This document shows, piece by piece, positions 1-12,776 of a DNA stretch of 64,000 nucleotides. The stretch spans positions 1,922,001-1,986,000 of the forward strand of contig VWYX01000014.1 of assembly GCA_013396525.1 (NCBI GenBank). Reading direction: 5' to 3'. Below the pieces are notes generated by a model. The model saw only the letters and a program-made list of their open reading frames with translations. It was not told the origin of the DNA and did not search any database. This DNA is from Chaetorhynchus papuensis. Taxonomy: Eukaryota > Chordata > Aves > Passeriformes > Rhipiduridae. A program made the translations under genes and the position numbers. The first letter of the stretch is position 1; every line of letters begins with the position of its first letter.

Positions 1-2887
1 AAATCTTCAGGGAAAATTTCAGCTATCTTGATCACGAAGTCTTTAATCTACAATTTTCATGTATCAAATGAGGTACATGAATGGGTCAGCTGTCCCTTTC
101 AGGGAGGGACTTTGCTTTCAAATGTCGACCTGCCATCACCCCTCTCCCCCACCAATATCTAAGTCTGCCATTTCTCATTTAATCCCAAACAGAGCTAGTT
201 TGCTTCCAATGTTTTTTTCCTGTAAACCACAGACACACTGCAGATTCCAATCACAAGAAGTTTTGTTAATATGTTGACACAGCAGAATGCTGTTCTTGTT
301 TCTGCTGCAGTCTCAGAAATATCTAAATTATATTAGCCTAATTTTTCCAGAAAGAAAGAAACTTCTAAGGCAGATATGCAATATGAAAAATTTCAGACCA
401 GGCAGCACTGAAGTTATAATCTGTTTAACATGGGCTCTTTTTTCAAGTGGTGTTATTCTAACAAGAAGCAGGGAAATGACCCCCTGGCAAGTATCCTAAT
501 ACTTATAATCTAATGTGCTAAATTAAAAAAAATTTAAAAATTATTTTTAACGTTGCAATTTTGTATTAAGTAATTCCCACAAATGACATTTTGAACAAAA
601 ATCCTTCCATGCTGCCGCCCAGTGTGTAATAAGATCAGAAATGTGCAGGACACAGCAATGGTGTCTGTTTGTGAAATTTGAAATGAAGGCCCATAGTGGA
701 AGAGGAGAGGTTTGCAGTAAATTATGTGGCTGCCAAGTTTGATTCATTTTTAGGGTCATCAGAGTAGTAAGCTTAAAATAAGTAATAAAAATAGTTGGTA
801 ATTTTACACAAAGGAACATATGCCCAAATCGTCAAATGTTTAGGATTGGTTTGTTGGTTATTTTTTACATTAAACTATCAAGAGTAGAGAATCTACTTTA
901 TTCTGGTGCTTTTCTTTTAAAATTATTTGACTAGGAGGGAACACTAAAACCATAGGTGTTTTATCCGTACCATCTCATAAAATTAGATTGGAACATGAAC
1001 ATTTGTATTTCATAAGTACAATTCTCTTTGTGGCAGAAAATCTTCCTTTCTCAAAGCTAAAAACAACCAGGAAGCAGATATCCCTTGTGCAAGCTGCTCA
1101 AGATCCCTCAGCACAACCTTAATTAAGGTTAATTAGGCACCATATGTAAAAACTGAAACGCATCTTTTCCATATTTCTCTCCTTTTTTGCTGAAGAGAGA
1201 TTATTTTATGTTGCTGGCTCTGTCCAGACAGAAACCTTCATGCACAACTCCAAGAGTCACTGGGGTATTGACTGGAGTGGAATTTGGAAGCTGGGCCAAA
1301 TCCTTTCTGCTTCATTCTTTTTCTTTTATTAGCCTGTGTGTGCGTGTACAACAAAAGGGGTTGGAAGATCAGGAAGAGTCAGACTAATTCTTGATCTGCC
1401 GAAGACCAAGTCCTTTCCTTAAAAACACTTGCCTGTCATAATTTAAAATTTTGCAAGCCTTTATAAGAAGTTAATAAACCATGCTATAGCAAATATTATT
1501 TGCTCTTATTTAATTTTTATTTGGTGGAATGTAACAGTGCTTGTGAGAGAATGTCATTCGTTTTAAAAGAAAACAATTTCCTGATTTGCTCTACATTTCA
1601 ATATATAATTCAGTATACTTTATTCTTCTATATTAATATTTATCAGCCTTTTGGCACAGATGCTTGCACTGTGGCCCACTGCTTGAAATGTGATGCGTGT
1701 CACAGAACCCCCGATTCCAGCGTTCAAAGGGTTGCATCAGGAGAGAGTCCTGCTTACTTTAATGTATTTCCAAAGGGATTCTGCCTGGAATAGGGAGCAT
1801 TAACACAGCAGTTAGGAATCAATTACACAGCTTTGCAGATGGGAACAAAAGGAAGAGAAATTTTCTCCAGGGACTCGTTACAAAGTTACACTGTGAAATT
1901 ATTCCTCAGCCTTGATTTATTTTTTTCTTTCTAGTGTGAATCTTTTTCATGTATTTGTTGGTTTTGGAAGACAGTGTGCTATTATGAAACTAATGATTTT
2001 TTCAGTTCTGTAATAAGAAGGGCATTTTGTGTATCTTCCTTTCATAGGAAAATGATGACAAAAAAATTGAAAATTTGCTGCCAAGTATCTGTCAGCCTCT
2101 TTTACATAAAAAGATGAGTGCATGTCCAAATCCATCTGTCTGTAGAACTGTGTGCTACAGGTATGGAAATGAGCACTTGTATGTATCCACCTGAGGTATG
2201 CAGTTCCTGTGATTTACACCAGCTGGAGGTCAAACCTTACTATGATCCCCACTCTTACAGAATGGAGTTCATTGATCAGTCATGAGGAAGAAAGAGAAAT
2301 GGTATGTTCCCTGTGTCTAATGGTATTATTGCTGCTACAGATGGCATGGCATTTTTATGATCAGGGGAATAAAATTCTCTTTGTAAAACTTGTAACCACT
2401 GTAAAAGTGGTTTTTAAAGTGGCTTGCAAACCACAGGATTTCTATTCTTGAAGGAGCTGCCCTTGAGGTGTGAATGCCCTTTTACCGTATAAGCAACCTG
2501 TAATAAGATTCAGCAACTACAAAGTTGTTAGTGGCTTTACCCACTCTGGTGCTGTTAGCTAGAGAAGAGTGTCCTTGTCATGCAGAACAGCCCTGTGGAG
2601 AGTATCTGAAGCTGGACTCTTGCTGGATTTTTGTGCTGGCTGGTAGAATGACAAGATTGCAGCCAGCCAAAGGATCACGCACCAGGTCAGATGTGTGACA
2701 TCAGAGAGCACAGCCAAACAACTTTCAGGCTGTCACGTTCTCTGTTCTTTGAATGCTTTCTGCTCCCTCTTTAATCCTGGTTTGGCTTGTGAAAAGGCAG
2801 CACGAGAAGGAATTGTGACATTTAGCATGAAGTGATGATTATGCGAGCTTTAGAGTCTACAGGTTGTTGTAATACAGGCTAAGGAAG
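1..2887. other. Unannotated AT-rich non-coding sequence
   Basis: No gene or mobile element was recognised here. The open stretches on both strands are under 100 codons, have no recognisable domain and overlap one another, as expected by chance. The only distinctive structure I could point to is the palindrome at 1115-1130, listed separately. Confidence 0.6.
1115..1130. repeat. Perfect 16-bp palindrome with TTAATTAA core
   Basis: The sequence aaccttaattaaggtt equals its own reverse complement over all 16 bases and is followed at once by a further ttaatta-like half (aattagg). TAATTA cores are typical binding sites for homeodomain dimers. Whether anything binds here is inference; AT-rich DNA produces such motifs by chance at some rate. 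Confidence 0.5.
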
Positions 2888-3012
2888 GAGGATGGTCCAG
2901 AGGTTTCACTGTTAGCTTGCAACTTGTGTCACTCTGTAGCCAAATTTTCTCCGTAGTTCTAAGCAGGTCATTTAGCCTTCCTTGATCTCACTTCCCAACA
3001 GTAAAACCTAGT
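2888..3012 (+). mobile_element. MIR-type SINE remnant
   Basis: The order of blocks follows the MIR consensus as I remember it. There is a 'ggtccagaggtt' block near the tRNA-derived part, then 'caacttgtgtca'. The most typical stretch, 'agcaggtcatttagccttc', corresponds to the conserved 'gggcaagtcacttagcctc' core. After it comes 'cttcccaacagtaaaacc', matching the 'ttccccatctgtaaaatg' segment. The copy is strongly diverged, as expected for an amniote-wide SINE that stopped moving very long ago. No flanking duplications are visible. A library alignment was not possible here, so the borders are approximate. Confidence 0.6.
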
Positions 3013-6000
3013 TCCCATGATGGAAAGGTGCAGTAATGGTAAGTAGTTAACCACTGAAGAAGAAGCTATTTCAGTTTAGGAATTTTGATCACCCAGTGTT
3101 TTGTCTTTCCCTATAACTAGAAGAAAGAACAAAGCTTAAATGGAGAATTTTGATTATTCAAAATTTTCTTGGTCTCTTAGTCAGAGGGAAAGTCAAAATG
3201 TTGACACATTCTGCTAAAGGAATTTCTTTCTGAATCTCGGCTTCAGAAACAATCCATGTATCAGACTGTTCCAAACCTCCAAAGCTCAGACAGCTCTTGG
3301 GGCTGAAAGCTCTGAGGCATTTTCTTGGCTGGCTGCTCCAGGCCCATGGAGCCAATGAGCTCTGGGGACCCTGGCTCTGAAGTACTTAAAATTACTTATT
3401 TGAACTCAGGCTTGCAGTAGTAGCCTGTCAGGCAGGTTATTGAGAAGATGTGCACGCTAGCAGGAGCTTAAATAGGCTTAGATTTTTTAAAGTGCCTGGT
3501 AAACTAGATTCTATTGGATTGTGACTTTTTTTCAGGGCAGTATTTTGATAACTACATCATTTTTATGGAACACCCAGGATAAGTGAGTAGGAAAACTCTA
3601 AGAAAGTAAAATTCATTAATGTTTTGCTGATTAGATCTGTTCAAAAGGCAGTGTGATATTATTTTTGTGTGACTATACAAGTGTTAGGTAGAAATACTGT
3701 TCCCTGGAACTGTCTCTTCCCTGGGTATCCTGGGAAGTTGCATTCTAGTGATTCTTAGCCAGCCAAACCCATAAATCATCTTTCTCAGTGCAGCTTGCTA
3801 TGAGGATACCCCAAACTTAACTACAGAAGGTGCTTCTGAAAGAGCTACTGTTCTGTTCAAAACCCAGCCCTGCCACTTAAACTGTAGATAAATATTACTT
3901 TTTAAAATGCAGGATTTGTCAACCTTTTTTCACTATTGCTTCCTAGCTAAACTTCCTTATCTGAATTAATTAAAAATTAGAGCCATTTCCAAATACTTCA
4001 GAATACATAGGAAAATAAACATCTTTTTGTTTATTTTTACATTTTGGTAACTATTTGGAAACTATTCCTAGGAGTTACAGTAAAGAACGAGGTTTGCTGT
4101 ACGTCACACAGTTTCAGCTGCAGTGGGGTTCCCTACTGCTCTTTCCTTTCATTCAGAGTATAATTATTTTTCTTGATGCCGTTTGCTGTTCAGCAGCTAC
4201 TCAGAACCAGCTCTGCATAAAACAGGAACTAATATCAACAGTTTCATGCTAGAAATTCTGAGTGATATATTTCCTCAAACTGTTCTCTTTTGAGCATGGG
4301 AGAATTGAGCTGAGTGAGCAGCAGGATGGGTTGGGCTGGAGGCCTTAAGCTGCTGCATGTACTTTTCTCTATTCCTGTTTTGTGTGAGGAGGTTTCTGAG
4401 GATGGCATGTGGAACAGTGTCATGGCTGGGTTGTGGCCATGTACAAAGTGTCTCTCCAGCACTTAATACACCACTCACCAATGGACATTCTGAAACCAGG
4501 TGTGAGACTGGAGGATTGAATGTGTTTTGTAAATTCTGACTTATAACTTATATAAACACATATATTTTCACAATATTGCAGAAAATCCCTTTCAAGTCCA
4601 ATTACTACTTTATGGAATTCATGGCAGCAAAATGAAGTGATGTAAATAATTAGCATTGCTTTTTTTTTGGTGAAAGAATAGATGGAGTTCTTAGAGTATA
4701 ATAGATTAATTGAATTATTAGCATATGAATGTTCTTGCACTGACATTGTAGGTTGAAGTTTTTTTGTAAGAGAAGGATCATGAGTTCAGTGTTATTTTGA
4801 AGAGTCATTGGAGCAGAAAGCTGTTATTAATTTTATGTCCTATGTAAATTTAAGATGTTTTCTGTTAGAGAAATATTGGAAAAAATATGACACTATACTA
4901 ATGACTGATGATTGATGACAATTTTGCATTTAAAAAACCTTGTATGAATTTGAGTGGCATGAAATGTTATTTAGTTGCCGAATAACAAGAGAGGTGGTTT
5001 ATATAAGTGTTCTGAATAACAAACTCACAAGATGCTCTGAAAATTTCATAATGGGACCCAGCTTTGCAAGTCATTAAGTGCTGTGCAGTTACACTGAATA
5101 TAGTAAGATTCTGTGATCCCATTTTTTTTAAGAGAAAATTTACTTTTTTTGGGAAATCTTAATAAGGATGAAAGGGGAAGTTTATCCTGGGATATCTTTT
5201 ACACAGTGAAGTTCACATGCATTCAATTGTCACCATCAGTATTGCAGGTCTTTCACCACTTGCCTGCAAAATGAATTCCTATTTAGGAAAAGCTTGACTG
5301 ACTCTTCAGGCTGGGCTTGTCCTGCCTGCCTTTGCATGTGTCTGTAAAGCCAAATGAAGGTGTGATTAGAGCCCCAGTAAATGACTATTTTATGACAGAA
5401 ATGCTCTGGTGAGCTGGCTTCAGAGTGCCTGAGTTCTGCTACTGCTCATCTTTTGCCTGAGTAGCTGCTTCACAGACAACCTCGGTGTTTGCAGCAGGCA
5501 GCCCATCCAGCCATGCCTGCCAACATCCTTGAGCTTCTAGCCTCCCTCACGATATTCAGATTTTTCTCTGACTGAGTCTTCATCTGTGTTGCATCTTTTC
5601 TTTTGAAACATGGCTTACCTGACAGTGACCATGCTGGCGCAAAAAGTCCTGTGGTGGCTTGGCTTGGAGGACAGAAACAGCTCTGAGGAAGCCAGACTGA
5701 TTGCAGGTGGCTGAGCGGTTACCTGCTCATGCCAGAACTTTGTAAATATGTCTCCTAATAAAAAGCCACCTTTGTTTTTCAAGCAGCTATTCTTTTCTTT
5801 CACTGCCCAATACATTATTTCTCAAAAACCTGTATGACCAGAAAGAGCTGTCTATGATTTTATAAGCTCATTTTATTCCATAAAGCTGTGTAATATTCAC
5901 ATGTGTTTGATTGTGTATTCAGTAGTTACAGTCTCTAAGTCAGTTTTTTGGTGTCATCTGAGAACATTTACTCCACGCTACCTTTCATTGAAAAAAGATG

Positions 6001-6255
6001 CTTGCAGAAGTTTACTTGCACAGTTAAAGAGACATTTTTAAAGGTTCTGTAAAACTGGATGTTATGGTCTTATTTTGGCAGATGGTGCTCTAAAATTATA
6101 AGGTTATAATGGTGATATAATCAGCCTTGAGAACATCTTGATGAATTAAACATGCTGCAGCTGCAGAGTTTGCTTTAGACATCTGCAACAATGACTTGAT
6201 TAAAGCTACAGTAAACATAAAGATCCAAAGTTTATAATATTGATTTCCAGTGTGC
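3013..6255. other. Unannotated non-coding sequence
   Basis: Nothing is recognised with confidence. The overlapping open stretches around 4244-4746 on both strands lack any domain signature. A short patch near 5950-6010 (minus strand) weakly resembles the CR1 reverse-transcriptase 'ADDT' region but is too short to call. Confidence 0.55.
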
Positions 6256-6584
6256 TCTCAATTACTACCTGAAAGAAAGCTACAGCCGGGTGGGGCTTGG
6301 CCTCTTCTCCCAGGTAACAGTGACAGGAGGATATAGTCTTAAGCTGCATCAGAGGAGGGTTAGGCTGGACATGAGGAGGAATTTCTTCACAGAAAGGGTG
6401 ACTAGGCATTGGCATGGCTGCCCAGGGAGGTGGTGGAGTCACTGTCCCTGGAGCTGTTTTAAGGAAAGACTGGATGTGGCACTCAGTGCCATGATCTGGT
6501 TGACAGGGTGGTGTTGGGTCAGAGGTTGGACTCGATATTGTCAGAGGTCTTTTCCAACCTACTGGATTCTGTGATTCTGTGATT
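6256..6584 (+). mobile_element. CR1 LINE, 5'-truncated 3' end
   Basis: This is a clear 3' terminal piece of an avian CR1 retrotransposon. It starts with the 'actacctgaaag' block that ends the ORF2 coding part, passes through 'cctcttctcccaggtaac', 'gaatttcttcacagaaaggg', 'gcccagggaggtggtggagt' and 'cactgtccctgga', and finishes with 'gaggtcttttccaacct' and the octamer tail 'gattctgtgattctgtgatt'. CR1 copies are normally cut short at the 5' end because target-primed reverse transcription stops early, and this copy keeps about 330 bp. It looks only moderately diverged, younger than the RT-region pieces elsewhere in the window. The reading frames that cross it contain stops or frame breaks, so it encodes nothing functional. 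Confidence 0.95.
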
Positions 6585-7204
6585 ACTACAATTAAACAGA
6601 GTCATTGTGAGCAGATGCACATACTTTCATTTATGTTTCAATTCTTCTCACTCTCAGGAAAGTGGAAATTACATATGTGATTTGGGTGATTTTTTCTTTT
6701 TGCGCCTGGTCTCTTTTTAAAAATTAAGAATTAAAATAATCTACTTTTCTTACCTCTTGGTAAATTAAAAAAAGATTATGCATTTTCTTACAAAGAATGC
6801 TTCTCCTCAGTGTGCTCTTAGCATTTTAAATGTTTTACATATAGCATATGATTGGTCATTTTTACTAAGTTTGCATGTAATTCATATACATATTTAGCTA
6901 AGCCTAATCCCTTTGCAATAGCAATCTGTACATCTAACACAAAGATAAAAGTGCCTAATTTTCATTTCCTTTGCTCAGTGTGTTTTTTGAGCAGTTCAGT
7001 GAAACCTGTATTGCTAATGAAAAGACATCTCTCAAAATGCATAAGTAGGTGCAGATCCCGAATATTTTGACTGTACCTTTTTACTCAGTTTCTAGGGCAG
7101 TACAGAACTAATAATTTTCAATTGTTTTAATTCAATAATTCAATCACTATGGTGGGGTAAGTTATTGAATGTGGGGTAGGTTACCAAGTCTCCTATTTTG
7201 TGTC

Positions 7205-7500
7205 AAAAGAAAAAAGAAATTAATTTGAGAAGAAGCTAGGTAGAGAGGAAGCTGGAAAAGTAAAGAGCTGAGGACCAGAGAGGAAAATGGCATAGGAAGT
7301 GGGGGTCAGAAGGGGATGGTGGATGTACAGCCACAGAGTGGCTGGAAGAAGCAGTGGGGAATGGAAAGGGTAGATTTAATTAGCAGCTCCATTGTGGAAA
7401 GGAATCTGGGTTGGTTGAAGTGACAACTGAAAAGGGGCACAAAAATAGAATGACAGGGAAGAGATATGAGTGGAAGTTTGATGGACTGAAAGATAAATTA
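7205..7500 (+). other. Purine-rich strand-asymmetric tract
   Basis: The + strand here is dominated by A and G for roughly 300 bases, for example 'gaggaagctggaaaag' and 'ggggtcagaaggggatggtgg'. It is not a simple microsatellite and no repeat unit is apparent. It may be the remnant of a purine-rich tandem repeat or just skewed unique DNA. Confidence 0.4.
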
Positions 7501-10077
7501 AAATCATCAGGCTAATTCTCTAAGCTGGCAACAAAAAATAGGTAAAGGTTCAGTTGCCCCAAAAACTGAGTAAACCACACAGATCTCACTTAACTCTGGA
7601 ATGAGTGGAGCCTAGAGTTACATTAGAAATCTGAGGGGAGAGATCAACAACTTAGCATAGGGCAGTAGCAAAGACAGGGAGCTAGAACAGATACAGACTA
7701 TAAAAGCTCTATTTCCTAAGAATGATTGATCCCACATTGGCCTGCAACTCAAGACTGTGTCAGTGCTGTCAGCAAATATTTGTTAGCCCTGTAGCACAGT
7801 ACATTTCCTGCCTAGTGAACAAAGCCCAAGCACCTTACAGGATTTGAAGTAAGCAGCATTTCTTTGAAGAAATGAAGTCTCTATGCATATACATAGGAAA
7901 ATTGAATTAAGGTTAAAATTCAATCAACCACGTTCTGGGATTTCTTAAATTGCATGTCTTTGATTTTGCAATCCCGATAAACTTCTTCTGAAGTGGTTTG
8001 TTTATAGTAATCCCATATGAATTACTCACGACTGGGTTTCCTAAAACCCAGTATTCTGCATTTTTCTTATTTCATTCACTCTTACAAAGCTTTATAAGGC
8101 AAAATACAAAAAAACCCCGCAGTATTTGACAAAGCTGCTGTAAATAGCATGGACTTAAAATGAAACATAAGTATAGCTAAAGTAAAAAAGAAAATAATCC
8201 CTGAGAATATTTTTAAGGACTTCGTGATGGTACAGAGATTGTCAGAGAACTGCAGGGGACAGTAAGTTTTTGATCTGTCTTTGTAAAATTTTTGCCTGGG
8301 TTGTCAGATAGGAAGTTCCAAGTTTCCTTGCACTTTGTGTGCCCCAAACTGAAAACATTTTAGTCTGGATGGGAATATATCATATTGTTTATTTACTGTG
8401 GAATGTTTTTAATTTTTAAAATTGTAATGGGAGATTGGATGCATAACAATGTCGTGTTTTGCGACAAAGTAACCACAGATCTGTCATTTTAAACAGAGAA
8501 TAATTCCATTTTATGTACAACATGGTCTTGTTTACAATCTAAATTTAGCAAGTTCTGTTAAGTCAACAGATAATGGTTTTTAATATTTTATTTCTCAAAC
8601 TGTCAGTGTTTCAGCACTGGTCTTTTTCTTTCTCTTTCATCAAAACTACTTGGAGTAAGTAGATTGCATGTAGGAAACATGAAGATATTTTGTTACACTG
8701 TGTTATAAAATAGTTGGGTAAGTGCCTAGAATATTCTAATATTAGCCTGATTATTCTATTTTACTTGATTAATTCGCTTTTTACTGTTCAGAATTTAATG
8801 TCAATAAACCTGTAACAAGACCTAGAGATGAGTTTAAGAGAAACATTCCAGTCTGCTATTTCTGATTAAAAGCACAGGACATGTCCAGTGGTAAAATGAA
8901 ATAAGAATTTATGATTATGGCTTCTATTACCTTCAAAAATTATTCATGCCCAGAATTATTAGCATAAATTCCACTGCATTATTTTGCATCAGTACCATGA
9001 CACATGATTTTGCCTGAGGGTATCAAGTCAATGGGTAATGCTTGCAATACTGCTTTTTCAATCATGGTTTGTTATAATGTCATTTCAAAGAGTAATTTTC
9101 TTTTCTCTCTGATTTATTTATCATCTTATTTGTAGCTGGATTAGGAACAGATTAGTTTTTATTTTAAGGCAGGCATGCTGATGTGAATATTACTGCAGAA
9201 AATACCAGTTAAACATGAAAATTACATATGGAAATAATATATTGTCAGAGAAACTTCAGGTTATTGCTACTGAAAACTGTTAAGATACTGTCAAATGAAA
9301 AATGCACAGTGTCTGCAAAGTGTTGTGGAATATTATTATTGAATTTGTTGACATACTTCACATTCCTAGCACAATTAGTGCTTCAGCATTTATGCTCTAT
9401 AATTATAATAAAATTGTTCGCCCTGTTGATAGTCTCATTCATAAACATAGCTTAAGTATTTAGTAAAATGGCTAATTACAAGCAAATCAAAAGTCACCAA
9501 TAGCTAGTCTTAAAAATAAACCTCTCCAAAAAAAAAAAAAACCAAATGAAAAAGATTGGGAAAAGCAAAGAAGTAAAAGCACCTGAAAGTTGTTAGTCAT
9601 GTTGCTTAGGAAAGTACTAGAAGACAGATTCTCAGATGTTATAACTATCCATAAAATATAAAGAATGTGTGTTGACCTTAATGAAGCTAAATACTAATGG
9701 ATAATTACTACACAGTTCCTTGGGCCTTGATTCTCTAATGGTTTTTTTTCATCAAGCAGTGTTTCGTGTCAAGAATGTTGTCTGACTGAGTACTGGTGGA
9801 ATGAGCTACTGTCCCTCAGGTTGGATAGCAGTATGAATATCAGGACCATGAAGAAGTTTACTTTTTCCATTATACTATCTGGCAGTGTTCAAACTATGCA
9901 AGACAATCATTGAGTACAATTATTTGAAAGCTGTAACATAATGACAGGATTGTATGCATTTTTATATGGAAATTGCTTAATTCTCTTTAAATTGCTTCTT
10001 TTTCTTACTCTATTTCTTCCTCACCCTCTTCATAAAATCATTTTGCTTCCTGTGAAAGTTACTGAACATAGAGTTTC

Positions 10078-10488
10078 TTGTTAGCAGTTTGTCTAGCTGA
10101 TGAGTCAGCTGGAGACTTCAGAGAAGTAGCCACTATTTTTCAGATCACTGTTATGTTGTATTCCATACTTCCATTGGCGATTGAAGTCACTCAACCTCCT
10201 ATCAGTCAGTGCACTGCGGGAATTTATGGATCTTCCATAACACTTCTCTGCAGCTGCTTTACAAAATTCTGTGTCTGTAAGTGGTGTAAGATTGCAAAGC
10301 CGTTTTTTGTGCTGAAACTCAGAGCAGATTTATGCTTTCCACCAAAGAAGTGCAACATTCATTCTTGTAAATTTAACAGTAGCATAGAGAAGGAAGAGAA
10401 AATTGCTGGCTTCCTGCTCAGTGTTTGCAGAGCCTGCTTTTACCTCGGTCATGGCAGGTCAGTAGAGAGGGAATGGAGCTGGTTGTGA
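10078..10488 (+). other. 136-codon open stretch, probably non-coding
   Basis: This is one of the longer stop-free stretches in the AT-rich part of the window. The first codon is TTG, so there is no ATG at the stated start. The translation is rich in cysteine and contains a short 'GSSITLLCSC...CKWCK' run that faintly recalls immunoglobulin-fold receptors, but the second conserved cysteine with its Asp-x-Gly-x-Tyr context is absent. The reading could equally be chance. No poly-A tail or splice pair supports a gene. Confidence 0.15.
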
Positions 10489-12677
10489 TGCTGAAGGTAA
10501 GGCTGCCTGGAGCAACACAACAGACCTGAATGACAGATGGAAATAAATCCTGGTGCATGGGCTGCACCTGGTTAGGGCTAGATTGAGTAGATACGCCTTT
10601 ATCTGTTAAAAAGAAATGGAATCATAGTCCCTGTGGTTTAACATTGATATCACCAAATTCTGATAATAATGTCAATAATTTTTAAGTGTTGATGGCAGCT
10701 CTGGGCTCCTCTTAGTAATTTTAGCAAAAATCTCTCTCTATTACCATATGTATTCCTTTTTGACATATAGTGCATAAAGCACAGCCCACGCTCCTGCTTA
10801 AGGTGATGTTCAGTGACTCAAGTTCCACATGATAAGGCTAGAAAATAGCATGGAGCTAGGTGTTTAGGGAAGATGTTAAAGAAACATGCTTTGGACAGGC
10901 TAGCTTTCACTCACACTTCTTGTATTATTTTAAATCATATAATAACCCATTGAATCAATATAAACAAAGTAATGATGCTTGTCTTTAGGTTAGTAAACAC
11001 AAACACAGACAAAACCACATGATAATTATGTCAGAAAAATGCTTATTTTTCTTGAAATCAGTTCCTAGCTATTGTTACGAAGAGTTATTATGCATTTTCT
11101 CATAGGTTTTCTCAGACCTCGTGGGTTACACCTTTTAGAGCTACCAGCCGCACTAGTTAATCGACAAGTTGGGCCTGCAAAAAATCACTCCAGAAAGTGA
11201 TAGCTTTTGATAATGAGGAAGGTGGGAATATATTTTTGCAAGTAAACAACTTTTGAACAGGAAATAATTGAAACACTTGTAGCTTGCAACATCCTTCCTC
11301 TTCCCCCCTCGCAGCTGCTCCTTTTGCTGAGTCACTTGCCAGACACTGTCTGCATTTCTTCTCAGAAACCCGCTAACCCACTTATCCATTCAGATAAAAA
11401 AAAACAGGTTATGCTTTTTATTCAATCTGTTCCAAGTCTTAACTAAGACCCGAATAAGTTTATCTAGACTATTGCTCTATTCTAGGTGCTCTTGTTTGCT
11501 TTTTCACTGGCTGGTGGTTGGAGTAAATTCGTGTGGTTGTGTAAATTTTGGCTTGAGTAAAATGTTCTCAGTCATTATATTAGATATTTTAGTCTGGGTT
11601 TGCATCTACTTGAAAAAAAAAATAAATTCAGTATGTCTGAACTCAAATTCCACTGAAATTTTCTCTTCACTCCTTTCTTCAGTTTTACGTCCCTGTCTTG
11701 TTGTGTGTGTTGGACTCATTCTCCAAATGAAAGTGCTGAACTGCAGAAACTCATCATCATGTTCAGTATTGTAAGGACTGTTAGCATTGGAGGCACCATT
11801 AGGAGGTCATGTCAAGTCAATCATTCAATAACTCTTTTTTTTTGGGGTTTTTCTACCCTATTACTGATGTCCTCCATTCTGTCCTTCTCTCCAGCTTTTT
11901 TTTTTTTTCTTATTTTTAGAAAATGTTACTAGCATCTACATATTTATGATTCCAGGATAAACCTAATTGCATTTGATGGGGATCAAGGATATACACAACT
12001 CAAAGTGTTTATTCTGGGATTTGCAATAACTTAATTGTCAATAAATAGAATGTCCGATTAGTTGTGCCATGGAGTGAATTTGGATAATTTTTCATCAATC
12101 AGTCTGTATAATCTGATTACCTCTCTTCTGATTGACCTTTCTGGAAGAAGATGTAAGTGTGTAGCTGAAACAAACATATGCTCTTCCTGTCTGTCTTGTC
12201 TTGTCTTGGACTTTCCTGACTCGGTTGCTTTGACAGTGGTCCTCGTCACATCCAAGGATTCTTGGACATCTGCATTCAACACATTCAATGGTTGGCATTG
12301 GAACTCAAGTTTTTGTTTGAAAATTATGCTTTCCTTGCTAGAGGATGTTTTTTTTATGACCTCTGTGTTTTCAAGTTCACTTTTTATTGTGAGCGAATGG
12401 AGATAGTCAGGCTTGTGAGGCAGCTCAGGCTTCCCAGTGGAAAACAGCAGTGAACTTGTACGATTTCATAAGACTTGTTTGCTAAGATTCACCAGAAATC
12501 CATACAGCTCACTGTAGTCAAATGGAAAAGACTTTGGGATGTCTTTAATTTTGCAGTGAGACCTTCCTTTTCTTCTCACTGGATTTGTATACTGTCAGTC
12601 ACAGCAACCTTTAACCCTCAAAAATAGGAAGCAAATTAAATTATATAGGTATAAAGTGCTATGTGGATGCCCACACA

Positions 12678-12776
12678 TTTTTTCTTTCTTTCTTTCTTTC
12701 TTTCTTTCTTTAGAACATATTTTTTGCTTTCTGGTTTCTTTGTTCTTTCTTTCTTTCTTTCTTTCTTTCTTTTCTT
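12678..12776 (+). repeat. Interrupted (CTTT)n microsatellite
   Basis: Two pure CTTT arrays, about 12678-12711 and about 12736-12776, are separated by some 25 bases of T-rich non-repeat sequence. This is typical of one array broken by mutation or of repeated slippage. The open frame across it (phenylalanine/leucine/serine-rich) is a by-product of the repeat. Confidence 0.9.

Larger units (their letters stand above)
6585..12677. other. Unannotated non-coding sequence
   Basis: No mobile element or gene was recognised. Distinct patches listed separately are a purine-rich stretch at 7205-7500 and a 136-codon open stretch at 10078-10488. There is a 14-bp A run near 9528-9541 with no recognisable retrocopy upstream of it, and a T run near 11898-11910. 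Confidence 0.55.

Noticed and set aside
5940..6015. Minus-strand resemblance to the CR1 RT region ('ggtgtcatctgagaac', then 'cattgaaaaaagatg')
   Set aside because: Only two short blocks match and the spacing requires a deletion; chance cannot be excluded.
6290..6574. 94-codon + strand open stretch as a gene
   Set aside because: It is the translated 3' end of a CR1 element.
9528..9541. A run as the poly-A tail of a processed pseudogene
   Set aside because: No coding-like sequence, polyadenylation context or flanking duplication was recognised upstream.
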